This document shows, piece after piece, positions 9,339 through 18,213 of a stretch of 64,000 bases of DNA. Every line of letters begins with the position of its first letter. Within the stretch, counting starts at the first letter, position 1. Position numbers and translations under genes: made by a program. This stretch comes from Phycisphaera sp. Lineage in GTDB: Bacteria > Planctomycetota > Phycisphaerae > Phycisphaerales > UBA1924. Under the pieces are notes generated by a model, which was given only the letters and a program-made list of their open reading frames with translations, did no database searches and was not told the DNA's origin. The stretch spans positions 1,855,205 to 1,919,204 of the forward strand of contig CP098402.1 in assembly GCA_025916675.1 (NCBI GenBank), given 5' to 3'.

Positions 9339-10451
9339 ATGATCGTTGGCGTTCCCACAGAGGTCAAACCCGATGAGTACCGCGTTGGCCTGATGCCCGT
9401 GGGCGTCGATCTGCTGATCCGTGACGGCCACAGCGTCGTGGTCCAGTCCGGCTCGGGCCTGGGCATCGGCTTCGAGGATTCGGCCTTCGAGAACGTCGGC
9501 GCAAGCATCGCCAAGACCGCCGACGACGTGTGGGCCCAGGCCGACATGATCGTCAAGGTCAAGGAGCCACAGCCCATCGAATGGCCGCACATGCGAGCCA
9601 ACCAGGTGGTGTTCACCTACTTCCACTTCGCCGCCGATCGCGACCTCACGCTGGCCTGCCTTGACCAAAAGATCTGCGCGGTCGCCTACGAAACCCTCGA
9701 GGCACCGGGCCTGAGCGGCAGACCCACCCTCCCGCTGCTGACCCCCATGAGCGAGATCGCCGGCCGCATGGCCACCCAGGAGGGCGCCAAGTACCTCGAG
9801 CGACCCCAGCAGGGGCGCGGCGTGCTGCTCGGCGGCGTGCCGGGCGTCGAGCCGGGCAAGGTGCTGGTGCTCGGCGGTGGCGTGGTGGGCACCAACGCCG
9901 CCAAGATCGCCAGCGGCATGGGCGCTGACGTCATCATCATGGACATTGACCTCGACCGCATGCGCTACCTCGAGGACGTAATGGACGACAACGTCACGAC
10001 CATATACAGCGATCCGCACGCCATCCGCAAGTACCTCCGCTGGGCCGACCTGGTCATCGGTGCTGTGCTGCTGCCGGGTGCCAAGGCCCCCAACCTCGTC
10101 ACCCGTGAAGACCTCAAGATCATGCCCGAGGGCGCTGTCATCGTCGACGTCTCCATCGATCAGGGCGGCTGCGTCGAGACCAGCCGCGTGACCACACACG
10201 GCCAGCCGACCTACATCATCGACGGCGTGGTCCACTACTGCGTGGGCAACATGCCGGGTGCCGTCGCCCGCACGAGCACCCACGCGCTCAACAACGCGAC
10301 CATCCCCTGGGCCCGCCGCCTGGCCAAGGTCGGCCCCCACGAGATCGCCGCCCGCGACGCCGGCTTCGCCATGGCCATCAACTGCGACGACGGCCGCCTG
10401 CTCAACCGCCCCGTCGCCGAGGCCCACGACCTGGAAGTCGCCACCGCCTGA
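9339..10451 (+). CDS. ald: Alanine dehydrogenase
   Basis: A 370-aa NAD-dependent enzyme interconverting L-alanine and pyruvate plus ammonia. It opens MIVGVPTEVKPDEYRVGL, the family N-terminus; substrate-binding Arg and Lys (K in VKVKEP) are present; the NAD-binding Rossmann motif is VLVLGGGVVGTNAAK; VSIDQGGCVETS and HYCVGNMPGAVART are family signatures. Length equals bacterial Ald. ATG 9339 is preceded by AGGAG. An intrinsic terminator follows directly, so it is probably monocistronic. Likely roles are ammonium assimilation or alanine catabolism. Confidence 0.96.
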   Translation: MIVGVPTEVKPDEYRVGLMPVGVDLLIRDGHSVVVQSGSGLGIGFEDSAFENVGASIAKTADDVWAQADMIVKVKEPQPIEWPHMRANQVVFTYFHFAADRDLTLACLDQKICAVAYETLEAPGLSGRPTLPLLTPMSEIAGRMATQEGAKYLERPQQGRGVLLGGVPGVEPGKVLVLGGGVVGTNAAKIASGMGADVIIMDIDLDRMRYLEDVMDDNVTTIYSDPHAIRKYLRWADLVIGAVLLPGAKAPNLVTREDLKIMPEGAVIVDVSIDQGGCVETSRVTTHGQPTYIIDGVVHYCVGNMPGAVARTSTHALNNATIPWARRLAKVGPHEIAARDAGFAMAINCDDGRLLNRPVAEAHDLEVATA

Positions 10452-10474
10452 CCAAGCACAAAGAACCAAATGAG

Positions 10475-10498
10475 GCCCGGGCGCAAGCCCGGGCTTTT
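10475..10498 (+). terminator. Intrinsic terminator after ald
   Basis: Stem GCCCGGG/CCCGGGC (10475-10481 with 10488-10494), six-base loop, then TTTT. It starts 23 bp after the ald stop codon. Confidence 0.85.
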
Positions 10499-10520
10499 CG
10501 TGCGCGTACGCTGCAACGTC

Positions 10521-10940
10521 ATGCCAGGAGACCAGAATTCACCCCCACCGCCGAGCGCATCTCGCCGGCACGCGATCTGGGGCATACTTGGTGTCGGCCT
10601 GGCCATGCTCAGCATCTGGGGTGGATTCGCCGCGAGCATAGTCTTCGGCCGTCCCATGACGCTCGCCGTGGTGGGGCCGATCAGCGTGCTGCTGTTCTTT
10701 GGCGGACTGATCCTTCCCATAGCGTTGTGGCAGCGAGACCTACGGCGTGTGCGGACGTGCCACGGTCAGGCGTGCCTCCACTGCCTGTACGACTTGCGCA
10801 GCTTGCCCGCCGAGGGTTGCTGCCCCGAGTGCGGCACGCCATACACCAAGGCCGACGTCGTCCGCCAGTGGCGACACGCGGACCGCTCGTACCAGGCAAA
10901 GAAGGTCTACACACTTGACGAAGACACGAGCGGCGACTGA
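10521..10940 (+). CDS. Small zinc-ribbon membrane protein
   Basis: A 139-aa unknown protein. Two membrane helices (about residues 17-39 and 47-70) are followed by CLHCLYDLRSLP and CPECGTPY, the same four-cysteine ribbon seen at 4552, 54226, 54793 and 58345. The C-terminus is charged. I start at ATG 10521; an in-frame ATG at 10470 would put the ald terminator hairpin inside the coding region, so it is rejected. It is convergent with the ACT-domain gene, 4 bp apart. Confidence 0.7.
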   Translation: MPGDQNSPPPPSASRRHAIWGILGVGLAMLSIWGGFAASIVFGRPMTLAVVGPISVLLFFGGLILPIALWQRDLRRVRTCHGQACLHCLYDLRSLPAEGCCPECGTPYTKADVVRQWRHADRSYQAKKVYTLDEDTSGD

Positions 10941-10944
10941 CACC

Positions 10945-11424
10945 TCACGCCGCCGGCAGATCCGCCTCACCAAACAGCCGGAAGCACTTCCGCCGCAGGA
11001 TCTGCCCCGCCAGCGTCATGTCGTCCACCGACAGCGCGATGGTGGCCGTGCCCGTGGGCAGGCTCATGAGCGGGTAGGCGAAGTGGATGTTCAACTCGGC
11101 ACCCAGCAGCGACAGGCACAGGCTCTCGAGGCTGTGACCCTCGCTCAGCTCGACCACGAGCACTTCCTTCTCGCCGTAGGGCAGCCGCTGCTCTTTCAGG
11201 ATCCTCGACGCGATGGACGCCCGGTTGGCGATGATCCGCACCACGGCGTAGTCGGACGCCTCGTGGACGCTCAGAGCGCAGATCTTGGCGGCCGACTCGT
11301 CGAAGGCGGCCACGAGCTCGTGCAGCCGGCCGACCCGGTTGTCGAGGAACACGCTGAATTGCGTGACCGTGGGCGTCGCGTAGCCCTGCGTGGTTTCAAG
11401 CGGCGTCGCGCTCTGTGAGGCCAT
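10945..11424 (-). CDS. ACT-domain protein
   Basis: A 159-aa protein with two ACT-like halves. The first shows the classic ACT opening FSVFLDNRVGRLHELVAAF, the Gly-Arg-Leu loop that binds amino acids; the second begins near residue 88. No catalytic domain is fused, so it is probably a free-standing ligand sensor or regulator. ATG 11424 has GGAAGGA seven bases upstream. It is the last gene of a same-strand group with the Fe-S assembly genes, but gaps of about 186 bp argue for its own promoter. Ligand unknown. Confidence 0.8.
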   Translation of the reverse strand: MASQSATPLETTQGYATPTVTQFSVFLDNRVGRLHELVAAFDESAAKICALSVHEASDYAVVRIIANRASIASRILKEQRLPYGEKEVLVVELSEGHSLESLCLSLLGAELNIHFAYPLMSLPTGTATIALSVDDMTLAGQILRRKCFRLFGEADLPAA

Positions 11425-11610
11425 TGAGAATCCTTCCCCAAAAAGATCGATCGGCCATCAGTGGCGGCCGGGCCCCGTGCCTATGCATCGGCACCCCAAT
11501 CGGGATTCTGGAGCCCACCGACAAGAATACCCGCAAGGGCGGGTACGGTGCAACAGGACTTCGCGTTGCGGCGGTCGATTTATCGGAGAAATCCCCTGTT
11601 CAGCCCCGAA

Positions 11611-11982
11611 TCAAGCCGAGAAACTAGAGCCACACCCACAGGTAGCACTGGCGTTGGGGTTCTGGAAGACGAACCCGCGGCTCATGATCTCGTCCTTGAA
11701 GTCGACCACGGTACCGTGGAGGTAGAGCAGGCTCTTGGGGTCGCACACCACCTTGATGCCGTGCATCTCCATGACCTCGTCGGTGTCGCGGACGGCCTCG
11801 GTAAGGTCCAGGATGTAGTTGAATCCCGAGCAGCCCCCACCCTTGACGCCCACGCGCAGGTGAACCTTGCTGGCGTCCAACTCCTGCTCCTGCACGATCC
11901 GCAGGATCTCGCTGGCGGCCTTCTCGGTGATGCTGACGGCGTTGGTGTCGGCCTGGCTGGGATTGGCGGAAGTGGCTGTCAT
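11611..11982 (-). CDS. A-type Fe-S carrier (IscA/ErpA/HesB family)
   Basis: A 123-aa scaffold or carrier that passes Fe-S clusters to apoproteins. The three ligand cysteines are C51 (GGGCSGFNY), C115 and C117 (TCGCGSSFSA). Length and motif spacing match the family; I cannot tell IscA from ErpA, so I give no symbol. It lies downstream of iscU on the same strand with a 117-bp gap containing a TATAC-like box on the minus strand near 12030, so it may have its own promoter. Confidence 0.92.
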   Translation of the reverse strand: MTATSANPSQADTNAVSITEKAASEILRIVQEQELDASKVHLRVGVKGGGCSGFNYILDLTEAVRDTDEVMEMHGIKVVCDPKSLLYLHGTVVDFKDEIMSRGFVFQNPNASATCGCGSSFSA

Positions 11983-12099
11983 GGATGCTCCTGCGATGCT
12001 GAGGGCCAGAATTCGGACGCTCTAACTGTATAACGGCCCACTGGCAAGTTCTGTTCAATGAATGGGCGGGGAAGTCCCCTCTTCACCCGAGAACACCGC

Positions 12100-12522
12100 C
12101 TAATGGGCGTGAGCGGCCTCGGACTGGATCCCGTTCTTGGTCTTGTAATCCTCGATGGCCGCCCGGATGGCATCTTCGGCCAGCACCGAGCAGTGGATCT
12201 TGACCGGCGGAAGACTGAGCTCCTCGACAATCTGGGTGTTCTTGATGGTCAGCCCCTCGTCCAAGCTCTTGCCCTTGAGCCACTCGGTGGCCAGGCTGCT
12301 GCTGGCGATGGCCGAGCCACAGCCGAAGCACTTGAACTTGGCGTCCTCGATCTTGCCCGACTCGTCGACCTTGATCTGGAGTTGCATGACGTCGCCGCAC
12401 TCCGGTGCGCCAACGAGGCCAACTCCAACGTCCTTGTTGGCCTTGATCTCTTTCTGCGTGCCAAAGCTGCCCACGTTCCGTGGGTTCTCGTAGTGATCGA
12501 TGACCTTGTCGCCATATGCCAT
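12100..12522 (-). CDS. iscU: Fe-S cluster assembly scaffold IscU
   Basis: A 140-aa scaffold on which IscS-derived sulfur and iron are built into clusters. Ligands are C42 with D44 (PECGDVMQLQI), C68 (FGCGSAIASSS) and C111 (LPPVKIHCSVLAEDAI). The LPPVK motif recognised by HscA-type chaperones is intact, although no hscA or hscB lies in the window. I start at ATG 12522 (MAYGDK) with AGGAG nine bases upstream. It follows iscS by 40 bp, clearly one operon. Confidence 0.95.
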   Translation of the reverse strand: MAYGDKVIDHYENPRNVGSFGTQKEIKANKDVGVGLVGAPECGDVMQLQIKVDESGKIEDAKFKCFGCGSAIASSSLATEWLKGKSLDEGLTIKNTQIVEELSLPPVKIHCSVLAEDAIRAAIEDYKTKNGIQSEAAHAH

Positions 12523-12562
12523 TGCTGGACTCCTATCGCGGCTGAGCCGCGTCAAATTCTGT

Positions 12563-13801
12563 CTAGTGCGCCTGCCACTCGATCTTGGTGATGTCGATGC
12601 CCTCGTTGTGCATGTCGTACAGCGGGCTCAGATCTCGCAGCTTCTTGACAGCCGCCACGATCTTCTCGATCGCGTAGTCGACCTGTGCTTCGGTGGTGTA
12701 TCGGCCCATGCTGATCCGCAGCGAGCTGTGGGCTAGGTCATCGCCGATGCCAAGGGACTTGAGCACGTAGCTGGGCTCGAGGCTGGCGCTCGTGCAGGCT
12801 GAACCGCTGCTCACCGCGATCTCCTTGATGGCCATCATCATGCTCTCGCCCTCGACGAAGCCGAAGGAGATGTTGGTCATGTTGGGCAGCCGCTTGTCGG
12901 CGTGGCCGTTGACCTGCACGGTGTCGAGTTGGCTCGTGATCGAGCTCTCGATCTTCTGGCGCAGGGCCAGCAGGCGTTCACGCTCGTCGTCCATCTCGGC
13001 GGCGCAGAGCTCGCAGGCCTTGCCCAGCCCAACGATGCCCGGCACGTTGAGCGTTCCCGAGCGGAATCCGCGCTCCTGCCCACCGCCCTCCTGCAACGCC
13101 GTCAGGCGGATGCGGGGCTTGCGGCGGCGGACGTACAACGCGCCCACCCCGTTGGGCCCGTAGATCTTGTGGCCGCTCATGCTGAGCAGATCGACGTTGT
13201 CCTTGGTGACATCCGTGGGCATCTTGCCGACCCACTGCGTCGCGTCGGTGTGGAGCACCGCGCCGCGATCGTGGCAGAGCTTGCCGATCTCGGGGATCTC
13301 GTTGATGGTGCCAAGCTCGTTGTTGGCCCACATGATGGTCACCAGGATGGTGTCCTCACGCATGGCCTCCTCGATCATCTTGGCGGTGATCAAGCCGTCC
13401 TTACCAGGCGCGAGGTAGGTGACGTCGAAGCCTTCCTTCTGCAACCGCTTGCACGGGTCGAGCACGGCCTTGTGCTCGTGCTGGGCCGTGATGATGTGGC
13501 CGCGATTCTCGGTCCCGGCCGGGCCCTTGGCGTACATGCTGGCCGCACCCTTGATGGCCAGGTTGTTGCTCTCGGTCGCCCCACTGGTGAAGATGACCTC
13601 CTTACGGTCGGCGCCGATCAGGTCGGCCACCTGCTGGCGGGCGGTATCGATGCCCTTCTCCGACGCCCAGCCGAAGCTGTGGTTGCGGCTGCCCGGGTTG
13701 CCGAAGGTCTCGGTGAAGTAGGGCAGCATCGCCTCGACCACCCGCGGGTCGGTGCGAGTCGTGGCGGCGTTATCGAGATAGATTGGGAGGTCAACGGCCA
13801 T
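12563..13801 (-). CDS. iscS: Cysteine desulfurase IscS
   Basis: A 412-aa PLP enzyme that takes sulfur from cysteine for Fe-S clusters and tRNA thiolation. K212 (SGHKIYGPNG) binds PLP; C336 in SSGSACTSAS is the persulfide cysteine, on the loop typical of group I desulfurases (IscS/NifS). The start MAVDLPIYLDNAATT is the family N-terminus. First gene of an iscS-iscU unit; unlike the E. coli operon no iscR is in front and no ferredoxin or chaperone gene follows. Confidence 0.95.
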   Translation of the reverse strand: MAVDLPIYLDNAATTRTDPRVVEAMLPYFTETFGNPGSRNHSFGWASEKGIDTARQQVADLIGADRKEVIFTSGATESNNLAIKGAASMYAKGPAGTENRGHIITAQHEHKAVLDPCKRLQKEGFDVTYLAPGKDGLITAKMIEEAMREDTILVTIMWANNELGTINEIPEIGKLCHDRGAVLHTDATQWVGKMPTDVTKDNVDLLSMSGHKIYGPNGVGALYVRRRKPRIRLTALQEGGGQERGFRSGTLNVPGIVGLGKACELCAAEMDDERERLLALRQKIESSITSQLDTVQVNGHADKRLPNMTNISFGFVEGESMMMAIKEIAVSSGSACTSASLEPSYVLKSLGIGDDLAHSSLRISMGRYTTEAQVDYAIEKIVAAVKKLRDLSPLYDMHNEGIDITKIEWQAH

Positions 13802-13917
13802 GGTGTCTCCGTATGGCGGAATGGACCGAGGCTTGGGCGGTCGAGCGTTCGCTACCCGTCAGGGTAGGCTCGGGTGCCCTCGTCATCGGCATCGGAAGGC
13901 CCGCTTGGCCATCCGTT

Positions 13918-13930
13918 TAGAACCGTTCTA
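13918..13930. promoter_or_regulatory. Candidate operator upstream of iscS
   Basis: A dyad TAGAA-CCG-TTCTA lies about 117 bp upstream of the iscS start in a 199-bp non-coding gap, inside an AT-richer patch. It does not match the E. coli IscR boxes I know. It could be an operator for an unknown iron or stress regulator; evidence is symmetry and position only. Confidence 0.3.
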
Positions 13931-14000
13931 GTTTAGTGGTACTCGGCTGCGGTCGCAAGAGAGATTGGAGTCAATCGGGAAATCCCGATGAGTCCGCGTC

Positions 14001-14444
14001 TCAATTTTCGGCCTCGGGAGGTCGATCGTAGACCATCTCGAGCCGCCTGCCATGGTTCTTGAAGTCTGCTCGCGTCATGTACGAGCGGATGAGCAAGATG
14101 CCCCGGCCACCCGGTCGGGTGAGATTCTCTTCCGAAGTGGGGTCGGGCACGTCGGTCGGATCGAAGCCCGGCCCCGGATCCTCGACGGCGATGCGGACGC
14201 GCTGCGCATCGATGCCGTAATCGACGGTGATGGGCGTGTCGTCGGGCAGGTCTTTGAGGCCATGGCGGAAGGCGTTGGTCATGGCCTCTTCGAGCGCGAG
14301 GCGGACGGCGAACATCGAAGCCTTCGGATAGCCCTGGTCCTGCATCGCCGCCTCGATCGCCAGCCAGAGCTGGTCGATGCGCTGCCGATCGTTGGTGATC
14401 CTGGCCGAGTCGCTCACGCTGGCTTGCTCGTCTCGCTGTGCCAT
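14001..14444 (-). CDS. RsbW/SpoIIAB-like anti-sigma serine kinase
   Basis: A 147-aa GHKL ATPase. The N-box is EEAMTNAFRHG (N57), G1 is EDPGPGFDP (D89), and G2 is GGRGILLIRS (112-121). This is the compact form in RsbW, SpoIIAB and HATPase_c_2 proteins, which bind a sigma factor and phosphorylate a STAS antagonist. It lies 28 bp downstream of a STAS gene on the same strand, the expected partner. No sigma-B type gene is adjacent; its target could be elsewhere or not a sigma factor. Confidence 0.88.
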   Translation of the reverse strand: MAQRDEQASVSDSARITNDRQRIDQLWLAIEAAMQDQGYPKASMFAVRLALEEAMTNAFRHGLKDLPDDTPITVDYGIDAQRVRIAVEDPGPGFDPTDVPDPTSEENLTRPGGRGILLIRSYMTRADFKNHGRRLEMVYDRPPEAEN

Positions 14445-14472
14445 CCGGTCTGCCCTGGAAGGAAGGGGTCGA

Positions 14473-14832
14473 TCAGCCGAAGCTCTTCATCGCGCTCTCG
14501 GAATCCTCGTGGATCGTGAAGATGCGGTCGAGCTTGGTGATGCTGAACACCTCCTGGATCTGCGGATCGATGTCGGCCAAGCGGAGCTCGCCCGATCGAT
14601 TGCGGATCTTGTGGTGGATGGTGATCAGGGTGCCCAGGGCGGCCGAGGACATGTGGTCCACGTTCGTGAAGCTGATGAGCATCTTCGGTTCGCTGGCGGC
14701 GTCGATGATCTCGGTGATCTCTTCGCCGATGCGTTGGATGCTGGCCTCGTCGAGGATATTGCGGTCGAGGAACTCAACCCGCGTCACCCCGTCCTGGTTG
14801 GTGATGCGCAAACGTGTCTCTTCGGCAGGCAT
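14473..14832 (-). CDS. STAS-domain anti-sigma factor antagonist
   Basis: A 119-aa STAS protein (SpoIIAA/RsbV family). NVDHMSSAALGTLI stands where SpoIIAA has its MDSSGLG motif, so S62 or S63 is the likely phosphoserine, although the Asp and Gly around it are changed to His-Met and Ala. It begins an operon with the kinase gene. By family knowledge the unphosphorylated form would bind the kinase and release its target. The 135-bp gap upstream holds its promoter region and the terminator of the secretin gene. Confidence 0.88.
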   Translation of the reverse strand: MPAEETRLRITNQDGVTRVEFLDRNILDEASIQRIGEEITEIIDAASEPKMLISFTNVDHMSSAALGTLITIHHKIRNRSGELRLADIDPQIQEVFSITKLDRIFTIHEDSESAMKSFG

Positions 14833-14900
14833 GCTGGGCTCTCCGAGTGGGCTGGGCGGGTCGAGCCGTCGACACGCCGGGGCGCAAGCGTAGCAACAAC

Positions 14901-14928
14901 GCCCGCCCCGGGCTGTCCCGGGGCGGGC
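14901..14928 (-). terminator. Strong GC hairpin after the secretin gene
   Basis: A perfect 12-bp stem (14901-14912 with 14917-14928) and four-base loop. On the minus strand it is followed by gttgttgc, T-rich but not a pure run. It lies 40 bp beyond the secretin stop and insulates the STAS operon. Confidence 0.65.
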
Positions 14929-14967
14929 GTTTCTGGTGGTTCGGGGGCCCTCAGCCGTGTTTGAGGC

Positions 14968-17900
14968 TTAGTTGAAGCCCAGCCCGCCGCCCATGGCCGG
15001 GAAGTTGCGGGCTTCCTGCTCGCTCTGGATGAGCACGGTGGGCTTCATGAGGATGAGCAGGGTCTGCTCTTCCTTGCTCTGGATGCGGTTGGTGAAGAAG
15101 CGGTTCAGCACGGGCAGCTTGCTCAGCAGCGGCACGCCCGTCTCAACCTCGAACTCGCTCACCAGGCGCTGGCCGCCCAGCAGCAGGGTGCCCTCATCGG
15201 GCACGGTGACCGTCGTGCGGACGCGGGTAACCGTCACGGTCGGGAGCTGGATGAACGACTGGGTGTCGGCGGAGCTCACCAGCGTGCCGCCGGCCACCGC
15301 CGTGACCTGCTCGCTGGCGAACCCGTCGATCTGGGCCAGACCCGCATCGACGTTAATGGTCACGTAGCGGCGATCGCTGGAGATCGTGCCGCGGACGAGC
15401 AGGGTCACGCCCTCGGTCGCGACTTCGACCGTGGGGTCGAAGCCGACGGCGCTGTCGCTGACCACCGGCTCGAGATCGCCCACGTACGCGACCTGGGTCG
15501 CCACGTAGATGTTGGCGAGCTGGCCGTTGGTCAGGGTCAGGCGGGGCGCGGTGAGCTGGGTCGATCGGCGGTCGGCCTGCGTGGCCCGCACCAGGAAGTC
15601 GACCTGCACGTCATCAAGGAACTGGCCCGCAACGCCCAGGGCCGGAGCGGCACCGAGGATGGTGCTAGCCAGGCCCTCGGTGGGTGCCAGAGCGCCGGCG
15701 AGGCCCAGCGAGTTCTGGCCGGCACCGATGACGCTGGTGTTGGTCGGTGCGTTGACGGGCTGGGTGACCTGCTGGGCGGCGTTGCCACCACCGACGACGG
15801 TGCGGCGGCGGCCGTTGGGGCCCGCGAAGTCGAACAGGTCGCTGGGCAGCACGGTCGGATCGTTGCCTGCCAGGGTCTGGAACTGGTCGGCCTTGGCGTT
15901 GAAGTAGATGTCCAGATCGAAGCCGATCTGCTCGAAGTAGTCCTGGTTGACCAGCAGGAATCGCGTTTCGACGTTGAGCTGGAGGGCCTGCTGGGCGCGG
16001 AGCTGGTCGAGCAGGCCGCCGATCTGGCGGTGGGCCCGGGGCGTGGCGCGCACGATCAGCACGCCGCGGAAGGGCGTGATGGACCAAGTGCCCTCGATGA
16101 AGCCCTGGTCGTCGTCGATGTTGTTCTCGACGATATCGATGATCTCGTTGATGCGGTCCTCAAGGGGGGTCTCCTCGAGCTCGTTGTTGCCCTGGTCCTG
16201 GAAGGGGCTCTGGCCGCCGCCACCCTGGCTGCTCTGCAGGGCTTGCTGGAGGTCGATCTCGGGAACATCCGGATAGTCGGGGATCTCGTGCAGCAGGTCG
16301 TTGATGTCGTACATGCCCACATCGGTCTCATTGACCAGCTTCTCGGCCGTCGAGATCGTCAGCAAGCCGTCGACGATGGCCCAATCAGCCTTGCTGAATT
16401 CGTCGAAGCTGACCTTGTCCAGCAGGCGTTCGATGGCCGTGATCGCGTTGACGCTGCCCGCCAGGCGGAGGGTGACCGGCGTGTTGCGGTCGATGCTCTT
16501 GGTATCGAGGGCCTCCCAATCGATGTCCATGTCGACCTCGGCCTGGTTGGCGATGTACGCCAGGGCGTTCTCGAGGGGGTTGTTCTGGAGGTCCATCTGG
16601 ACGCGGCTGGACTCGAGTTGGGCCAGCACGCGGCGGTTCGCGGCGGAATCGACGAACTCGGCCTGGGCGTCGCGGCTCTGGCTGATGGCCGGCCAGTTCT
16701 CGGGATAGTTCACGATGTTCAGGTCGGGGATCAGGGCCCGCTCGGCCTCGACACGAAGCCCGGTCAGCTTCTTGTCGCGTTCCTTCCTGATCTGGTTGTA
16801 CTCGACATAAATCAGGATGTTCTCGTAGGCGTTCTTGAGCAGCAGGCCCGACGGGTTAATCGGGTCGATCAGCAGGAGCTGCTCGATGGTGTCGAGCGCC
16901 TCGCGGTACCGCATGTTGAACTGGAACTCGCGAGCCTGGTCGAGAAGGAGGCTGATCGTGCGCTCGCGCTCGTTCCTTTCGGATTGGGCCCGCTCTTCGG
17001 TGGCCCTCCGGGCGGCCTCGGCGATCTGATCGGCGGTGGCCTCCCCTCGTTCGAGTTCCGCCCGATCGATACGGGCTTCAAGATTCTCGAGCTCGTTGAT
17101 CTTGCCCTCGAACTCGGGCTGGCTAAACACGTCGCGGTTGCGCTGGAAGTCGAATTTCGTGCGCGAGACCTGGGCACGGGCCGCCCTCAGGTTGCCCTGG
17201 CCGAGTTGCCGCTCGACCTCACGGACACCCACGTTGAACTGGGCCAGAGCGTTCTGGCGGATGATGTCCAAGTCCCGGCCCAGCTCTTGCCCGGGCTGGC
17301 CGCTGGGAGCACCGGACAACCGCACGTCGATCTCGTCGATGCGGGTGGCGACGTGCTCACGCTCCTCGGGGGTCAGGCGGTCTTGGTTGGCACGCACCAG
17401 AACGTACAGGCGGCGAGCCTCGGCCAGGCGGCCGGCCTCGAACGCGGCATCGGCCTGGGAAAGGTTGGCCCGGGTCTCCTGCTCGAGGGCCTCGCGCCAG
17501 AGCGCTCCCGGATCGCCCGGCTGGCCGTCCTGGCGGCCGCGGACGACGCCGGCCTGCACGCCCGCGGCGGCGGTGGCCTTGGCGTCAAAGGTCGTGCCGG
17601 CCTGGCGCTCGGCGTCGGCGACGCGGAGTTCCATGCGGGTGAGCTTGTCGCCCTGCTTGCGGTCGAGTTCGAGCCCCGCGCGGCGCACCACCGAGAGTTG
17701 GGCCTTGGCCTGGGCATAGCGGCCCGCGTCCAGATCGTCACCGGCCTGGGCCAGCGCGTCTTCCACCATCGGGCGCAGGGCCTGCTGGCGGCGGGCGATT
17801 TCGGCCTGGGCCTGGGTCGCGCGGGTCCACAGGGCCGAGCCCTCGTCGGCCGACTCGAGCACGGCACCGACGCGGGTGGCGGCGAAGGCCAGCTTGCCCT

Positions 17901-18213
17901 CGCTGATGGCCATGTCGGCCTGCTGCAGGGCGATCTCCTGGCGATCGGCACCGGCCATCTTGCGGCGGATGTTCTGGAGGGCCACCAACGCCTCGGCACG
18001 CTCGTCGCTGTTGCCCGTCGCGTCGCTCAGGGCCTCCATCAGCGTGGCCTGGGCCCGCACGAACTGGCCCTGGGCCATCAACTGGTCGGCCTGGGTCCGG
18101 GCCTGGGCCAGGGTCTCAAAGCTCGTGTCGTTGGCCATCGCCGTGAACGAGGTGGCCAGCGAGGTGGCCAGGGCCAGGGCGAGGAGACGACGGGGGGTGC
18201 GGCTGGTGCTCAT
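14968..18213 (-). CDS. Secretin (type II/III secretion or pilus outer-membrane channel) with long TPR-like N-terminus
   Basis: A 1081-aa exported protein. A signal peptide (LLALALATSLATSFTAMA) is followed by about 450 residues of helical, Ala/Gln-rich TPR-like repeats, then an N-domain region with a repeated LAYIANQAEVDMDIDW-type secretin/TonB short domain, and a C-terminal secretin domain (about 860-1065) with VPDEGTLLLGGQRL, GVPLLSKLPVLNRFF and LLILMKPTVL. GspD is usually near 650-700 aa, so this is long because of the TPR half. The ATG at 18213 has GGAG six bases upstream. No other secretion genes lie nearby, as often seen for planctomycete secretins. The exported substrate is unknown. Confidence 0.88.
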   Translation of the reverse strand: MSTSRTPRRLLALALATSLATSFTAMANDTSFETLAQARTQADQLMAQGQFVRAQATLMEALSDATGNSDERAEALVALQNIRRKMAGADRQEIALQQADMAISEGKLAFAATRVGAVLESADEGSALWTRATQAQAEIARRQQALRPMVEDALAQAGDDLDAGRYAQAKAQLSVVRRAGLELDRKQGDKLTRMELRVADAERQAGTTFDAKATAAAGVQAGVVRGRQDGQPGDPGALWREALEQETRANLSQADAAFEAGRLAEARRLYVLVRANQDRLTPEEREHVATRIDEIDVRLSGAPSGQPGQELGRDLDIIRQNALAQFNVGVREVERQLGQGNLRAARAQVSRTKFDFQRNRDVFSQPEFEGKINELENLEARIDRAELERGEATADQIAEAARRATEERAQSERNERERTISLLLDQAREFQFNMRYREALDTIEQLLLIDPINPSGLLLKNAYENILIYVEYNQIRKERDKKLTGLRVEAERALIPDLNIVNYPENWPAISQSRDAQAEFVDSAANRRVLAQLESSRVQMDLQNNPLENALAYIANQAEVDMDIDWEALDTKSIDRNTPVTLRLAGSVNAITAIERLLDKVSFDEFSKADWAIVDGLLTISTAEKLVNETDVGMYDINDLLHEIPDYPDVPEIDLQQALQSSQGGGGQSPFQDQGNNELEETPLEDRINEIIDIVENNIDDDQGFIEGTWSITPFRGVLIVRATPRAHRQIGGLLDQLRAQQALQLNVETRFLLVNQDYFEQIGFDLDIYFNAKADQFQTLAGNDPTVLPSDLFDFAGPNGRRRTVVGGGNAAQQVTQPVNAPTNTSVIGAGQNSLGLAGALAPTEGLASTILGAAPALGVAGQFLDDVQVDFLVRATQADRRSTQLTAPRLTLTNGQLANIYVATQVAYVGDLEPVVSDSAVGFDPTVEVATEGVTLLVRGTISSDRRYVTINVDAGLAQIDGFASEQVTAVAGGTLVSSADTQSFIQLPTVTVTRVRTTVTVPDEGTLLLGGQRLVSEFEVETGVPLLSKLPVLNRFFTNRIQSKEEQTLLILMKPTVLIQSEQEARNFPAMGGGLGFN

